A DNA stretch of 64,000 bases from Rhodotorula mucilaginosa. Lineage: Eukaryota; Basidiomycota; Microbotryomycetes; Sporidiobolales; Sporidiobolaceae. The stretch's first letter is position 1, and every line of letters starts with the position of its first letter. The position numbers and the translations under genes are program-made. This document shows positions 31,792 to 43,843 of this stretch, one piece after another. The stretch is from positions 1-64,000 of the forward strand of contig CP137872.1 of assembly GCA_034406715.1 (NCBI GenBank), in the 5' to 3' direction. Under the pieces are notes generated by a model. The model made no database searches. It was not told the DNA's origin and was given only the letters and a program-made list of their open reading frames with translations.

Positions 31792-33885
31792 GCTATATAG
31801 AGAAAAATGCGCGCGATTTGATGTCCCTCCTGCAACGGTATCCCAAGATCGCACAAAAAAAAAACCGCCGCCCACCCTTACATCTTTTCGCACCAGGTTC
31901 CAGGCGCGCTGTTGCGCCTCCCAGAATTTGTACGACTGGAGCACGGCGCGTGGTAGCCAAAGGGGAAAAGGAAGCAAGTCTCGAGCGCGCGCGCGCGCCG
32001 TGTCGACCCTTCGTCGCTCTTTCACCGCCTGCTCCCACCGCCCCCATCATTACTGATCGCTGTCAGCGTGCTCTCCGACTCGAGCGCCATTACGGCCGTC
32101 TCGGGAGGGTTCCGCTCGCTCGAATGCAGAGGCGCCGGGGAAGGGCACCGCCGCTTTGAGCGCTGTTGCTGGTCCTTTCGCCGGACGAGAGACTCGAATT
32201 GGCGGCCAGCCGGGCCATGCTATGATGGGCAGACTGACAGGCGCTCTCATCTCCGTGCGCCGCGAGACATGCGGACTACCTTTCTACACAACACAAGATC
32301 TACCCAAGCTTTCCACTTGCTTGAAGCAGACGTCGATGATGCCAGCTCCCGCTCCGCTATAGCCATGGAGCTCCAATCCCAGCATGCATCCAATTTATGT
32401 CGCAGTGAGCCTGAAGTTTTGCCTTATCCAGAGTCCGGATAGATGCGTTCTCGCCTGCGGTCGATCGAGCTCGACGGGCGCTTTGTCCGCGCTTTGATTG
32501 AGCGTGAGTCCCAATGCGAGTGGCACGCCACCCACCGCATGAGAGCGAGCTACAGCCACTATCTCTCCCCATGAAGATGTGCTCCGCCCTGATCCGGGTT
32601 TTCAGCAAGCTGGAACTCGTCGTCAAAGCTTTGGATTAAACAGAGATGCGTATCGGGAGGGCTCGCGCTCAGCTCAGCGCCACCGTCGACTCGTCACAGA
32701 CAGGAGGTAGAACCGCAAAGCAAGCTTCAGCCATATCCGCTGCACTCTAACCGGATGCTCTGACAGAGAGCGTCCGGTCAGCCGGCGCGAAGCAAGGGCG
32801 TCGCTTGGTTTTGAAAGCTTGCCGCAATGTATATGGCAGCTGTTTGCCGTCACGCCCAGCGTCGGCCAGGAAGGTTTCCGTACAGCAGCCCCTGTTGTGG
32901 CATGTTCCGTCTGAGCGATATGTCGGGCGTGAAGTTAAGAGCTCAAACTGGAGATGCGCTCTCGAGCGCAGCAGGCTCGTCAGCCATCGTGAACCGACTC
33001 GCATGGTCATCCATTCAATTGGCCATCCCGGTCCGAACGGAATCGATGCCTCACAAATCTGCTAGTCAGCAGCTTCAGCCACGTTCGCGTCTCGATTGGC
33101 GCAAGATGCCTGGTGAAGGCTCCGAAAAAGTCAGCCCGGCGCGCGGACGATGCCTGCCCCGGGTCGGAACGACCTTGTTGGAAGCATTCCTCCGCCGACA
33201 GAGGCGCCTAGTGAGGCTAGAAATGATACTGACAGCAAGCTACATGTCCTGTTTAGCGAGGGCAAGTAGTGGCGCCGGCAAGCTCAGCGCCCGCCGATCG
33301 AGTGGCTGTATCTCTAAGCTGAGTCCTCTCGGTGCTGCTCCTCTCAGCACCTGCTGGCCTGGAGATGACCTGTGGTACACATGCATGCGCGCGCCCGGGC
33401 GAGGCAAGCTCCGACACCTGTGCCCAACCGCAAGCAGCAAGGTTCAGCGCGCACTTTCACGTGAAACGAGTCATCTTCGGCGTCCTTCTCGACGCCGGAC
33501 CCGGTTCCTTCTGGTGCCTTAAAATGGCAAATCTTCTCATTTGAACTCGATCGTGGGAAAGCTCAAGCTCTGCAGGCGGAATCAGGACCGCTCGCTGGAC
33601 AGCACATGAGGAGGAGGGAAGGCGCACGGATCGCAGCTTCTGCCGCGGACCTCCAGAGCGGGTCATGCAGAGCGCGGAGGATAGAGGCAAAAGGCGGAGG
33701 AAACGAGTGGCGTCGTCGGGGCTGAGGCCGAGCGGCCGGAGAGTTGCCCTTTTGGAAGAGGATCGGGCCCACGCAGCCGCGTGCAAATGATCTCCTTGGC
33801 GTCGTTTTTTGGGTCGAGCGACTCTTTTCCTCCCTCTCTCATCCTTGTGCAACTCCCGCCGAAGCCAAAACCAAGAAATCATATC
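31792..33885. other. 2.1-kb stretch with no supported gene
   Basis: After the uL16m 3' UTR the base composition drops in GC and stops appear often in all frames. The longest frames (plus 32827-33522; minus 33457-34119) lack splice-linked partners or recognisable motifs. Several hind-site-like aagctt and short cagct-rich words recur, but I find no terminal repeats or transposase remnants. Confidence 0.5.
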
Positions 33886-35149
33886 ATGTACTTGCGTTGG
33901 CAGCGGTGAGTCCCTTTTCCCGCAAGCTCTCGAGCGCGGCGACCCCCGTATCCCCCAGTCTCTCTCTCTGCCCCGGCCTCTCTCCTCCTGGTGCTCCGCT
34001 GCCGATCGCGTGACCTCTTTCTCCAAACATTGCGGCGCCGCTTTGTCCGTCCGCGCACACTCGATCCGAGCTGCAGGACCTACAGAAGCCTTTCGTGGTA
34101 TGCGCGGCGGGCGCAGCATTCACCGCCGGGACCTCGACCGCGGAGCGACCGCGGCGGACTTTGGGCCGAATCAATTGTTGTCGGAGTGCGCCGAGCTGAC
34201 GACTTTGCCTCCCACGATTTAGCACCTTCTTTTTCGCCTTGACCCAGGCTCTCTGCATCGTCAGTGTCAGTCTGGCGTCCTGGGCTCTCGCTTAGTGAGT
34301 CCCCTATGCTCTGGTCTCTCTGTCGGAAAGGGGCTGGCAAGTTGACGACATTCGAAAACAGCGGTATCGACAAGCAACACAAGGCGAAGCGGATCCTTCC
34401 CTCGTCTAATCTCGACCTGAGCGATGCTTTCGCCGTCGGTGGCTCCGTCACGGCTGCAGCAGTAAGTCCCGTCATCGCCGCCACCGTCGTCGAAACCTCT
34501 CCTGACCAAGGCCCCGAACTCTTGTACAGGGCGTCGCGTCGATCCTCTGCCTGTGCATGACCATCTGGACCATCATCTTCCCGCGCAAGTCCGAGACGCT
34601 CCGCTCCGTTCGTATCAAGGAAGCCATGTTTGCCTTCGCGATCGGCTTCTTCATCGCCACGCTCATTCCGGCCACTGTGAGTTGGGTCTCCTCCCCGTAC
34701 ATTTCTCTCGAGACCTGTGCTCACCCAACAACACCCCGCCGTAGTACATCACCGCGACCAAGTCCGGCCAATTGACCGCACCCGGACTCTCGCCGGCCGT
34801 CATCCAGACGCTCCTCAAGGCGACTGGTGAAAAGCTCGCCTACAAGGACCAGACCCCGATCATCGCCTACGTCGTCGTCGGCTGGATCGCCCTCGTCTCG
34901 CTCATCATCTCGCTCGTGTTTGTCTCGATTGCCGCGCGCAAGACGCTCAAGTACGGCGAAGACGGCACCGGCCCGCTCTCGCCCCCGGAGCACCAGGAGC
35001 ACCACGTCTCGACGCACCACCACCACCACAACGGAAGTGTTCACGACGTCTCCGAGTCGGAGAGCGGACGCCCGTCCATGGCGACCGAGAAGCCGCTCGG
35101 CACGACCGCCGCGAACGAGAAGACCCTCGGCACTGCTCATCACGTCTAG
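33886..35149 (+). CDS. Putative four-transmembrane fungal membrane protein
   Basis: Spliced by eye: MYLRWQR, then TYRSLSC, then TFFFALTQALCIVSVSLASW (TM1), ALAYGIDKQHKAKRILPSSN, VGGSVTAAAGVASILCLCMT (TM2), IFPRKSETLRSVRIKEAMFA leading into FAIGFFIATLIPATYYITAT (TM3), a loop with TPIIAYVVVGWIALVSLIIS (TM4), and a cytosolic tail. The tail is His-rich (HHVSTHHHHHNG) and acidic/Ser, ending KTLGTAHHV at 35149. The last four exons join cleanly with GTAAG/GTGAG donors and matching phases. The first two exons are tentative (introns of about 165 and 120 nt). The layout recalls MARVEL/SUR7-like tetraspanning proteins but I see no family signature. Confidence 0.65.
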
Positions 35150-36858
35150 AGCCCCGCATTGACCACAAGACACTCGCTCCCCCTCCCTTTATCCGTGCTA
35201 ATTCAATTATCCAAGTGTACGATCTACCCGGTCTTATTCTATCCGTATTCTCTTTGCACTGCACCGTGTCATTCGTATCTCTCGCCGCCCCGACTTCTCG
35301 AGCTGTGTACTCGAACCGCTCGGGTCGGTCCCCGCATGATCGCAATGTCCCGCCAGCTGCAGCTGGATGTCCTCGGCTTATCCCCCAGGGAAGGACCCCC
35401 CGAAAGGAGCACTCGCGGATAGGTTGCACGTGAAAAGCTGGAAGTCGGCCTCCTCGCTAAAGACCGGACCCGAAGCCGTAATTGAATGAGCCGAGTTCTT
35501 TCCTGATTTGGGCGGGTTCCAGAGGGTTTGCGATGGCCGACGTTGCAGTGGCGGCGATCAATCTTCCGAGCTCGAGCCTGAAAAGACCCGCGGAGTTCGC
35601 CTACCTGCTGCCTGTAGGTCGCCCCCTTCGTCCTGCGTCCATACTCTCGCCGGGGTATCATCTCTACGACCCAGGAAGCACCGCGCGGGTAACAGACATC
35701 GCAAGGTCGACGCTTGAAGCTGGATTATCCAAAGAAGCGGTTTCTAGCGGTAACGCCGGTTCAAGCGGCTGGCCCCGGGCCCGGCGAGCCTCGCACCCCT
35801 TTACATTGAGTGTGCGTCGGTGGCGGCGATTGGAGCAAGCCTTTCCGTCTCTTGTGGCGAAGCAAGAATGATCGCGGTGCCGGCGTCGACCTTCTCAGCG
35901 CAGAGTGGCCGAATGGTTTCTTTCTTCAGGGGTCACTCTCGAGTCTCGCGAGGCATGGCGTGGTGCAGAGCATGCGATTGGCCGAGCACGAAAGATTCCG
36001 GTCCGTCCGCAACAACGTTGCTCATCAGCTGGTCCCTTTTCAGAATTCGTTCTCGCCACCCTTCGTGAAACGAAAAAATCAAAGCGTTCTTTCCTGCTAT
36101 ATATCTGTAGAAAGTTTGTTTTGCGCGGTCAAGTCGAGCCGTTGGGACAAAGCCAGTCCTGACATAAGAGACGGGTTCACTCCAGGCACCCCTTGTCGTG
36201 AGTGACAACTCAGAGTCGCCATGTACCGCCGCTCGATTTATGCCACTCTTCGTCTCGCTCGTACAGCCTGTTCTCGCTCGGCGCATGCAGAGCGCGTCAG
36301 TAGTTTCGCACCCAATGGGGCCGATGGGTCCGCGCTTTCGCCACCCAATGCCCGGTCGGGGATTGTCACGACGCCACCCATCTTCGATGAAGGTAAGCGA
36401 TCCTCGGCTCTGTGCTGAAGACGGCGGGTTTTCCTCGAGGCCAACGAGTAGGGTCGAAGGCAAGGTATCGCTCCCGGGCAGCAAAAGATGGAAAGCTCAA
36501 GCGGACCCTCAGAATGCAATACTTGTTGAACGCAAACCATGACAGCAAGTCTCTCTCCAAAGTGCCGAAGCCCCCCCTGAAAGAGATGCTGATAGTCATG
36601 GTGCATTTGCATCCAAAAAAAAGGCCTGTGTCACGAGAGACAGCAAAACGGATCTGAAGTAAAGGCCAGAAGACGGGGTGAACAAAAAAGGGAAGGGGAA
36701 AGGAAATGAAGAGGTCGACACGAAGTCTCGGAAACGTGAGCGAGCGACAAAGCGCGACAAAGGAGGAGAGAGGCGCGCCACGCGCCTCGAAACGGTGTGT
36801 ATATCGTAGATGGCAGAGAAGAGAGAGAGGGATCAAAGATTGGTCGCGTTATAACGAT
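35150..36858. other. 1.7-kb stretch with no supported gene
   Basis: Low coding character in all six frames, similar to the stretch at 31.8-33.9 kb on the other side of the four-TM gene. A tRNA-like start (gcagagtggccgaatggttt near 35899) has no matching anticodon or T arms. The right end carries the 3' UTR of NAP1. Confidence 0.5.
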
Positions 36859-39176
36859 TTACTGCGGCGCGCGCGCGCGAGACGGGAAGTGTGTGAGCAC
36901 TCAGGCTCCCCTCTGTATACCTGTACCTCAAGACGTGCACGGCGCGCGCGTTTGGACTCACCTGCTGCTTGCACTCCTGCGGGTCCTGCGACGAACCAGG
37001 GGTGTTGCCCATCGGCGGCACGGGGGCCCGGCGCGGGCCACCCGTCTCGTCATCGCTGCGCACAAGGGAAGGGGAGAAAGGGAAAAGGGGAATGCCACGA
37101 AAACGAAAGGGGAATGCGATGAAGGAAGGAAGGAAGGAAGGAAGGAAGGGGAAGGATCACGAGCTGGGATCGGGTCAGACACGGGACGAACAAGGATCGG
37201 TAGCATGCGCGCGCGCCACCGGGGTAGGTTGCAATGCAAATACAGAGTCAGAAGGGGTAAAGGACGTTTGGTGCCGGAGAAGAAGAAGAAGAAGAGGAGG
37301 AGGAGCGAGGGGGCGATGAAAGGCAGAGCGAACCGGAACCCCGCGAGACGAGCAATTGAAAAAGAGAGAGAGAGGGCGACCCCAAAAGAAAAGAAAGAAA
37401 GGAGAGAGCTCACCTCTCGTCGTCGTCGTCCTCGTCAAACTCGTCGTCAAACTCGTCCGAGTCGAACCCGGCCCCGTGCTGCTCGTACCTGAGCGCCTTG
37501 CCCGTGAAAAAGTCGACCGCGCGCGGGATCACTCGTTCCTTCAGGTCCTCGCCGATCTGGTAGTCGAGTTCGAGCTTCTCGTCGAGGTCGGACGCGATCG
37601 AGACGTCGTCTTCGGCCTCGTCGTCCGTGGCGGCCGAAGGGGGTTGAGGCGGGTTGAAGAAGGAGAAGAACGAGTCGGTCGGGACCACCTTCTTGACGAT
37701 GCGAGTCTGGTTGGTGTCTGCGGGTCGCGGGCGGCGTCAACAACGGGCCCGGTTCCAAACTCTGCCAAAACAAAGAAAAACCCACTCTTGTTGCGCTGCT
37801 TCTTGGTCTCGATCTTGACGGTCAGGTCCTTGCCCTCCTTCCACTGAATCTTGGTCCCCTCGGCGTGGTCGTACACAAAGTCGCCCTCGTAACCGACCTC
37901 GTCCTGGTAGTAGTACGTCTTTTCGAGTTTGGTGTTTTCGAAAAACTGTTTCGCGCCCTCGCCAAACTCGAACACGAGCGTGAAGCCGCTGCGGTTGTCG
38001 GCGGGGTAGGCGACGCGGATGTCGACGAGGTGGCGGAGGGCGTCCTCGTCGCGTTCGGTGATGAGTTCCGACAGACCGAGGTGGTTCTTGAGGGTCGTGA
38101 GCCAGAACTCGGGGATGCCCTTGGGCGCCTGGGCGAGTTCCTCGTCCGAGGGCTTGACGCCCCGCTCCTTCTTGGGCTTCTCGCGCTCGTCGTCCTCCTC
38201 GTCGTCCAGATCCTCCTCATCCTCAAAGTCCGAGTCCTCGTCCTCCTCCTCCTCCTCTTCCACCTCGACACCCTTCTTGATCTCGTCCTCTTTCGGCTCG
38301 TCCTTGCCCTCGATGATGGCGCGGCGGCGCTCGTACAGGGGGCGGTACTTTTCGGCAAAGCGCTTCTCGAGTTCAAAGATCTCGCGTTGGAACTCGGCTT
38401 CGAGGGCCGAGTGGTCGCGCTGGACGCCCTTGAGGGCCGTCAGGCGGTACTGGACCGCGGCCGGCAGCGACTCGACGTAGCCCGACGAGCGACCGATCAA
38501 ACCCGACAGGCGACCCTGGACGAGTTGGGCTGCGCGGGGGTCATATCTCGAGGGTGAGTGACTATCGAATTGAAGCCGTGCGCAGGCGAGAAGGAAAGGG
38601 GTCGACTGACCGAACGCGGGGTTTCCGGCGAGGGCGCCGAGGCCCTGAGCGTCGCGGCTGCCGATGGTGCCCTCGACGCCTTCGTCCTCCTCACCGAGGG
38701 TACGGGGGATCTGAGGGCGGCTGTTTGTGCGATGGATGGTGGGCGTGGGGCCAACGGGGAGAGGGCAAGGTCACGGGGACAAGGGAAGGGCGGGAGGTGT
38801 CAGCGAAAACAGACTCGATGCATGGGACACAATGCTGCTACTTGTGCGACTGTTTGGTGCGCCCACTCGGTTGGGCTTCTAGGCGGGGGCTGTGCGAATT
38901 GACGAGCTCGAGGGTGCACCCCGCGGTTGCGATGGGGAGGGAGGAAGTTGATCGATCCCAGCCGGAGACGAAGGCGCGCGCGCGCAGACTCACGAGATCA
39001 TGCTGCCCGTGAGAGTGTGAGCTGCGGGCGTGTTCTCTGTTGCATTGAACGCAGAGTCAGTGGCTGCGTTGCGATGAGTGAGTTGGGGGAGGAGAGACGA
39101 GGGACGGACGGGGCGTCGGTGCGACGTAGCCCTCGGGGCCGAGACGCGTGGGACCACTCGGCATGTTCTGGGCCAT
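36859..39176 (-). CDS. NAP1: Nucleosome assembly protein 1 (NAP1)
   Basis: H2A-H2B chaperone that shuttles between cytoplasm and nucleus. It starts [20 protein letters not shown] at 39176, splicing to [17 protein letters not shown] as in yeast [28 protein letters not shown] follows, then [20 protein letters not shown] and the dimerisation helix [20 protein letters not shown]. An acidic insert with a six-Glu run (EEEEEE) precedes [20 protein letters not shown]. The NAP fold includes [20 protein letters not shown] and [13 protein letters not shown]-like strands, then [11 protein letters not shown] and [20 protein letters not shown]. The acidic tail [15 protein letters not shown] is followed by DPQECKQQ, a CaaX box. 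An intron (36961-36862) follows CKQQ directly, and the stop codon TAA opens the last exon at 36861. Another intron carries a GAAG microsatellite. Confidence 0.96.
37122..37149. repeat. GAAG tetranucleotide microsatellite
   Basis: Six to seven tandem gaag units in an intron of NAP1 (between the acidic tail exon and the last coding exon). Non-coding, likely length-variable. Confidence 0.8.
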
Positions 39177-39417
39177 CTTTGTCGTGCTTCTCGAGTGCTT
39201 GGACAGTAGTGCGCGCAGAGACTAGAGGAGAGCTGGGCGACGAGAGCGTGTCGGCGTTGAGCGCCGTCGCAATTGGGGGCAGCGACTAATCCACTTCCAT
39301 TTGTAATCTCGGTTAATGACGTGTTAATCCCCCCCATCCCCACTTGGTCCCTCTCTCTCCCTTCCCCTCTCACACCTGCACTATAACCAGATTGGACCAC
39401 ATGGCCTAGACCAGGGA
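39177..39417. promoter_or_regulatory. Compact divergent promoter, NAP1 / LysM gene
   Basis: 241 bp between opposite start codons, with a C/T-rich tract (cccccatccccacttggtcc, then ctctctctccc) shortly before the LysM gene ATG. Confidence 0.45.
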
Positions 39418-41600
39418 ATGGCCCCCGCTCTGCAGCCCCCGTCGCGGACTGCCACCCCGACTCCGATCGACGCCCTCCTCGCGCCGCTCCACCTCGGTTC
39501 GCCCGCGTCGCCGCCGTCGTCTCCCTCGACAGCTGCACCAGGAGGGCTCCGGAGTAGGAAATCCACCACGGCCTTGAACACGGCTACCAACGGGTCCACC
39601 AGCGGACTGCTCTTGTTCGGGACCGACACGGCTACTCCCTCACCGTCGAGTAACACCACAGCCCTCGGGATCGCAACCAGCGTCAATGGCGGCGCGGCAG
39701 GCTGGCATTCCCCTCGACGAGGAGGACTCCAAGCAGCCGACGCAAACGGCAAGGGAAAGGCGAGGGCCGTCGAGCAGCAGCATGATGCGACACTCCCGTC
39801 GCAGGAACGAGAGCGAGAAGTCATTGTCCACAAGGTATACGCTCCCACGCTATACACGCTACGAAAGAGCGCACATCCGACTGACAAAAGAGATGTCCCT
39901 CGGAAAACAGGTCCTCAAAGCCGACTCGATCGCGTCCATCTCGCTCAAGTACGGCATCACGGTCAGTCCCCAATCCATCCGGGGAAAATCCACCACTTGC
40001 GGAACCTGACAAACTGACGCTCCTTCATGGATCGCTGGCCCGCCAGCCCCAAGCCCTCCGCGCCTCGAACCGCCTCTGGCCTTCCGATCCGCTCTTTCTC
40101 CGCTCCGAACTCCTCATCCCGCTCGACCAATGCCACCTCCCCTCCCTCTCGCAGCAGCACGACGTCGAACTCGCACAAGCTGCTCGACGACGACGGCATC
40201 ACGAGATGGCGGGCGAGGACGGGGACGAGGATGGGGATCTGATGGGATGGGACGCTGCTGCTGCTGCAAGTGGCAACAACGCGAGGAGAAGCCGATCCGG
40301 CTCTCAAGCGGAAGGAGAACCTCCCCCTCCTCCTGCCATCGGTACATCGCAGCAGCAAAGGCGAGGCGAATCCTTACTCGGCACGAGCGGACAAACGACC
40401 CCGGACCTGACCCCGACAGAATCGACCGCGCGCGAATCGAGCGAGTTCCTCACCATCTGGGACGACGACGACGACAACGACAACCCGCACGGCAAAGTCC
40501 TCACTCCCGATATCATCTCGAGCTCGCTACAGTATGGAGGAGAAGGATCAATAACGACAACAACGACGACGGTCACGAATCCGTTCGAGATTGCGACGGG
40601 TTTGCACCTCGACGGAAGCACAACGTCCTCGTCGGCGGCGGCAGCAGCCACACCCGGCGTACACTCTCTTTTACGTCAAGAGATTGAACGATCTGCTCCC
40701 GATGGCGCCGGTGGCAGCCTCCTCGAACGAGAAGGACCCAGGCCGTCGACGTCTTCCCAACTCCTTCGCAACAGCAACAACGACGATACTCTCACCACTC
40801 CACCGACCTCTCCACTCCGCCGGTCCTCCGTACACAACGGGCCGTCTGCTCGTTCACCCTCCTCGCCCTCGACCTCGTCATCTTCAACAACACCGCTGCG
40901 GATCAAACGCCTCCCGGCATCAGAACTGGCCTTCTTCCCCGCCCCGAGTAGTGGTCACTCGTCCGCACCCTCGTCCGCGTCTCTTGCTCGACTTCGACCT
41001 CGACAAGGCACGACGAGGACCGCCGCCGAGGCCGCCTCTCTCACGACAAGAGACGACGATCCGGATTCGTCCTCTTCGTTGTTCTTTCGTCCGCTCGCGA
41101 AACAACTGCAGCAAATGTCGATCCCGGTCCCGTCTTTTCTCGTTTCGTCCCCTTCTTCTTCTTCTTCTTCTTCAGGGAGGAGCGGCGTTCCTTCTTCCTC
41201 CTCTGCGGCAAGAAATGGAAGGAGCGGCGGCGGAGGCGGTCGGATCCGCTTACCACCTTCGCCCAACCTCGCACCGTCTCGACCACCCACAACACTCTCT
41301 CGCAAAGATTCTAGCACCCTCTGGCGATCCGGAGCAGAAGGAGGAGGGGGAGGGGGAGGGGGAGGAGGGGGCTGGAACTTGCTCGATTTCGGAGCCGAAG
41401 AGGACGAAGCGAACCAACTCGCCGCCGCCGTCCAGTTGCGACAGATGCAACACTCTTCTCCGCCGCCGCCGCCGTTACCGTCACCTCGACCTCGACAAGT
41501 CGCTATTGGCTCGGGTTTTTTGGGATCGAGCAAGTCCGGTATTGGCAGCAGTCACAGCAGTGCCCATCGTCATCATCATGGCAATGCAGGATTCTCCTGA
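39418..41600 (+). CDS. Intracellular LysM-domain protein with long disordered tail
   Basis: Starts MAPALQPPSRTATPTPIDAL at 39418 with no signal peptide. A single LysM spans two introns: EREVIVHK, VLKADSIASISLKYGIT, PQALRASNRLWPSDPLFLRS, ELLIPLDQ. That is the LYSMD1/2-like cytosolic type, not the secreted chitin-binding effectors. The remaining ~500 residues are disordered, with Gln, Asp (DDDDDNDN), Ser, Thr and Gly runs (GGGGGGGGGGG near 41345-41380). Short Ser/Pro segments could be phosphosites. The last exon (from about 40063) is uninterrupted to the stop at 41600. Function of this family in fungi is poorly known; an oxidation-resistance or TLDc-linked role is only a guess. Confidence 0.82.
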
Positions 41601-41839
41601 AACCACCAGGACCCGAGAGCCACACACGCGTATACGAGAGCGCAGCCGCGTGTAAGACAGAGCGAAGTGTGCTCGAGCGGGGTATTCTCGGCCAACTTGC
41701 ATGACCATCAGTTTCACATCACGGAGGCCGGCCCCCCAAAAACGCATCCATAAACGCAAAAGAAGATGAAAACAGAGAAAAGGGAATCTATAGCCTCGAA
41801 CAAGGGGAACAAGAACAGAGAGTTCTCAGTTCCAGCTTG

Positions 41840-43494
41840 TTAGTCCGGCGCGACTTTTTCTCTCGGCGGTCGATGTGCCGTCGCGAACGGCATCGGTAGC
41901 TCTGCACCCCCATCGTGTCTCCCATTTCCAGCTCCCGTTTCGACGACGCCGCCCTTCCCGCCGTCCCCGCCGCCGTGGTTGCCGTCGACGAGGAGGAGGA
42001 CCCTGTCCTTCTTGTCCTGCGCGTCGCATCGAGCATAGAGCACTCCTCCAGCGAGGGTGAGGGCGACGCCGAGGCAATTGAGAGGCGAGAGGCGCAATCC
42101 GAACAAGACGAGCGAGAACAGGATGGTCGAAGCCTGCGCGGCATGGGCCGTGATCGCCAACGCGGGCGGGCGGGTCCTCCGCTCGGCGACCAATCCGAGG
42201 ACGACGACTCCGAACGAGAGGATCCCGTTCAACGCGACTTGGGCGACGTGCGCGCGGGTGCACTCTGCGCCGCGAACGAAGTGCCACAGTTTCGCGGGTT
42301 CGGAATTGAGGATCGCGAACCCGGCGCAGTGGGTCATCGAGAGGGGGCTCAACCGCGCGAGGATGTCGAGCGGCGCGAGGTGCAGACGCGATTCGAGCAC
42401 GTGCGAGACGAGGAGGGATTTCGCCGTCAGGAGGAGGGCCGACGCCGAGAGGAGGAGCGAACCGAGCGAGAGCCACGCTTCGTGGTGCGAGGTGAGGGCG
42501 ACGCCGAGCAGGACGACCAGGAGGGTCGAGGTCGTCGTCAGGGTGGTGTGCTCGTTGAAGAAGAGTACGGAGAGGACCAAGGTCAGGAAGGGCGACGCGG
42601 CTCGGAGCGAGACATGGAACTGCGGGCGGGCGGGCGCGCACTGTCAGCAACCCCCCGTTTGAACGAACGGACCTCCCGGGGCGAGCTCACTGGGACGGGG
42701 ACGAGTCGGAGGGCCAAATTGGAGCACAGGATCTCGCACGAAAAGACAAACGCGACAGCCTGGACGAGCCGTCCGTGTTTGGTCGGGACTCGCTGCGGTC
42801 GGTAGACGCCGATCCGTTCGGCGAGCATGGTCCCCAAGCTCGCGCACGCGAGTTGCCATGTCGTGAGGGAGTAAGTGAGCCCTTCGAAGAACCCCCGCAG
42901 GAGGGTCTTGTTCGAGAGGGTGGCCGAGACCGAGACGAGAAAGAGGGCGACGAGGGACGGGTGCAGGGAGCGGAGGAAATGGAGGTAGGTCCGCGGGTGG
43001 GTCGCGGCGCGTCCGAGCGAGCGAGCTGCCTCGATCCATGCCTCGGTGGTGGTCCAGGCGGCAAAAGACTTGGCTGTCGAGCGGCGCCGGTGATACGGGT
43101 AGCTGTACAAGTTCGGGTTCGGCGAATGGTTCAATCGCGGAGCCGGTGGCGGTCTCGCCGCTGGGACCGCCGTTTCGGGCTCCCTTCCGTTACTGGTCGA
43201 CGCGGGTCCGAGTCCAGAGAAGGACGGCGGCCTGCGCGGTTTCGGCAGGGGGCGATCGGGCGGCAGGGGTTGCAGAGCGGGTGACGGTGCGCGACTCGTG
43301 GCGGTCGAGCTGCTCGGAGTACTCGGGAACTGCACGGTCGTATGGTCTGGCGCTGTCGCTGGCGGCTGCATGTAGGTCGCGGCGCGGAGCAAGTCGATCC
43401 CGACGAGAGAGTCGAGGCGATGAGACTCTGCACTGCCGGTCGCCGGATCCGGCGGGACTTGCTGCAGCGCACTCCTGACTGCCGCTGCGTCCAT
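41840..43494 (-). CDS. Nucleotide-sugar / triose-phosphate transporter family (TPT/DMT) membrane protein
   Basis: Drug/metabolite superfamily transporter, probably of Golgi or ER. It starts MDAAAVRSALQQVPPDPATG at 43494. About 170 residues of Pro/Ser-rich N-terminus precede the membrane domain. Helices include HPSLVALFLVSVSATLSNKT (the NK-TLL motif of the family), SLTTWQLACASLGTMLAERI, LVQAVAFVFSCEILCSNLAL, then after one intron (about 42580-42690) SLRAASPFLTLVLSVLFFNE, TTSTLLVVLLGVALTSHHEA, NGILSFGVVVLGLVAERRTR and ILFSLVLFGLRLSPLNCLGV. It ends AHRPPREKVAPD at 41840. Substrate cannot be read. The order of ten or so helices and the FNE after the central pair fit the TPT branch. Confidence 0.85.
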
Positions 43495-43843
43495 CGCGCG
43501 CGCCCTTCCCACCCTCGTTCCTTTCTTTGCCAGGGGGGCGAGTGCGCGGGAGGAGAGATCGAGTTCGGCGAGTGGGGCCGCGAGTCGACGCGTCTCTCGC
43601 TCTCGCTCAACCCTTCGTATTCGCAAGTTCGCATTATCAAGAGTCCCAGTCATGTCTATGTAGCTCATAGACAAATTAATCCGCACGCTGCCCTGAGAAA
43701 TGCTGGTTCCGTCGAGTGTCGAATCCGTGCACCGCCCCCTTGGCTCACGCGGAAGCGATCTCGAATTTCCTCGAGCTCACGTTTTCGATCAAGTTTCATC
43801 TGCCTCGCCTGTACGCACACTCCACGCGAGACGCCATATAGCC
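43495..43843. promoter_or_regulatory. Divergent upstream region, transporter / BRX1
   Basis: 349 bp between opposite start codons. AT-richer in its middle (acaaattaatccg near 43671). No specific site identified. Confidence 0.4.

Noticed and set aside
32827-33522. 231-codon plus-strand frame in the gene-free stretch
   Set aside because: Composition (Cys, Ser, Arg mix without domain pattern) and lower GC do not match real genes, and no splice partners or homologous motifs are visible.
33457-34119. 220-codon minus-strand frame
   Set aside because: Overlaps the upstream region and first exons of the four-TM gene on the other strand; no recognisable motif.
35899-35960. tRNA-Leu/Ser-like start (gcagagtggccgaatggttt)
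   Set aside because: The D-arm-like start is followed by no pairing anticodon stem, no B-box GGTTCGANTCC and no closing acceptor strand at the right distance.
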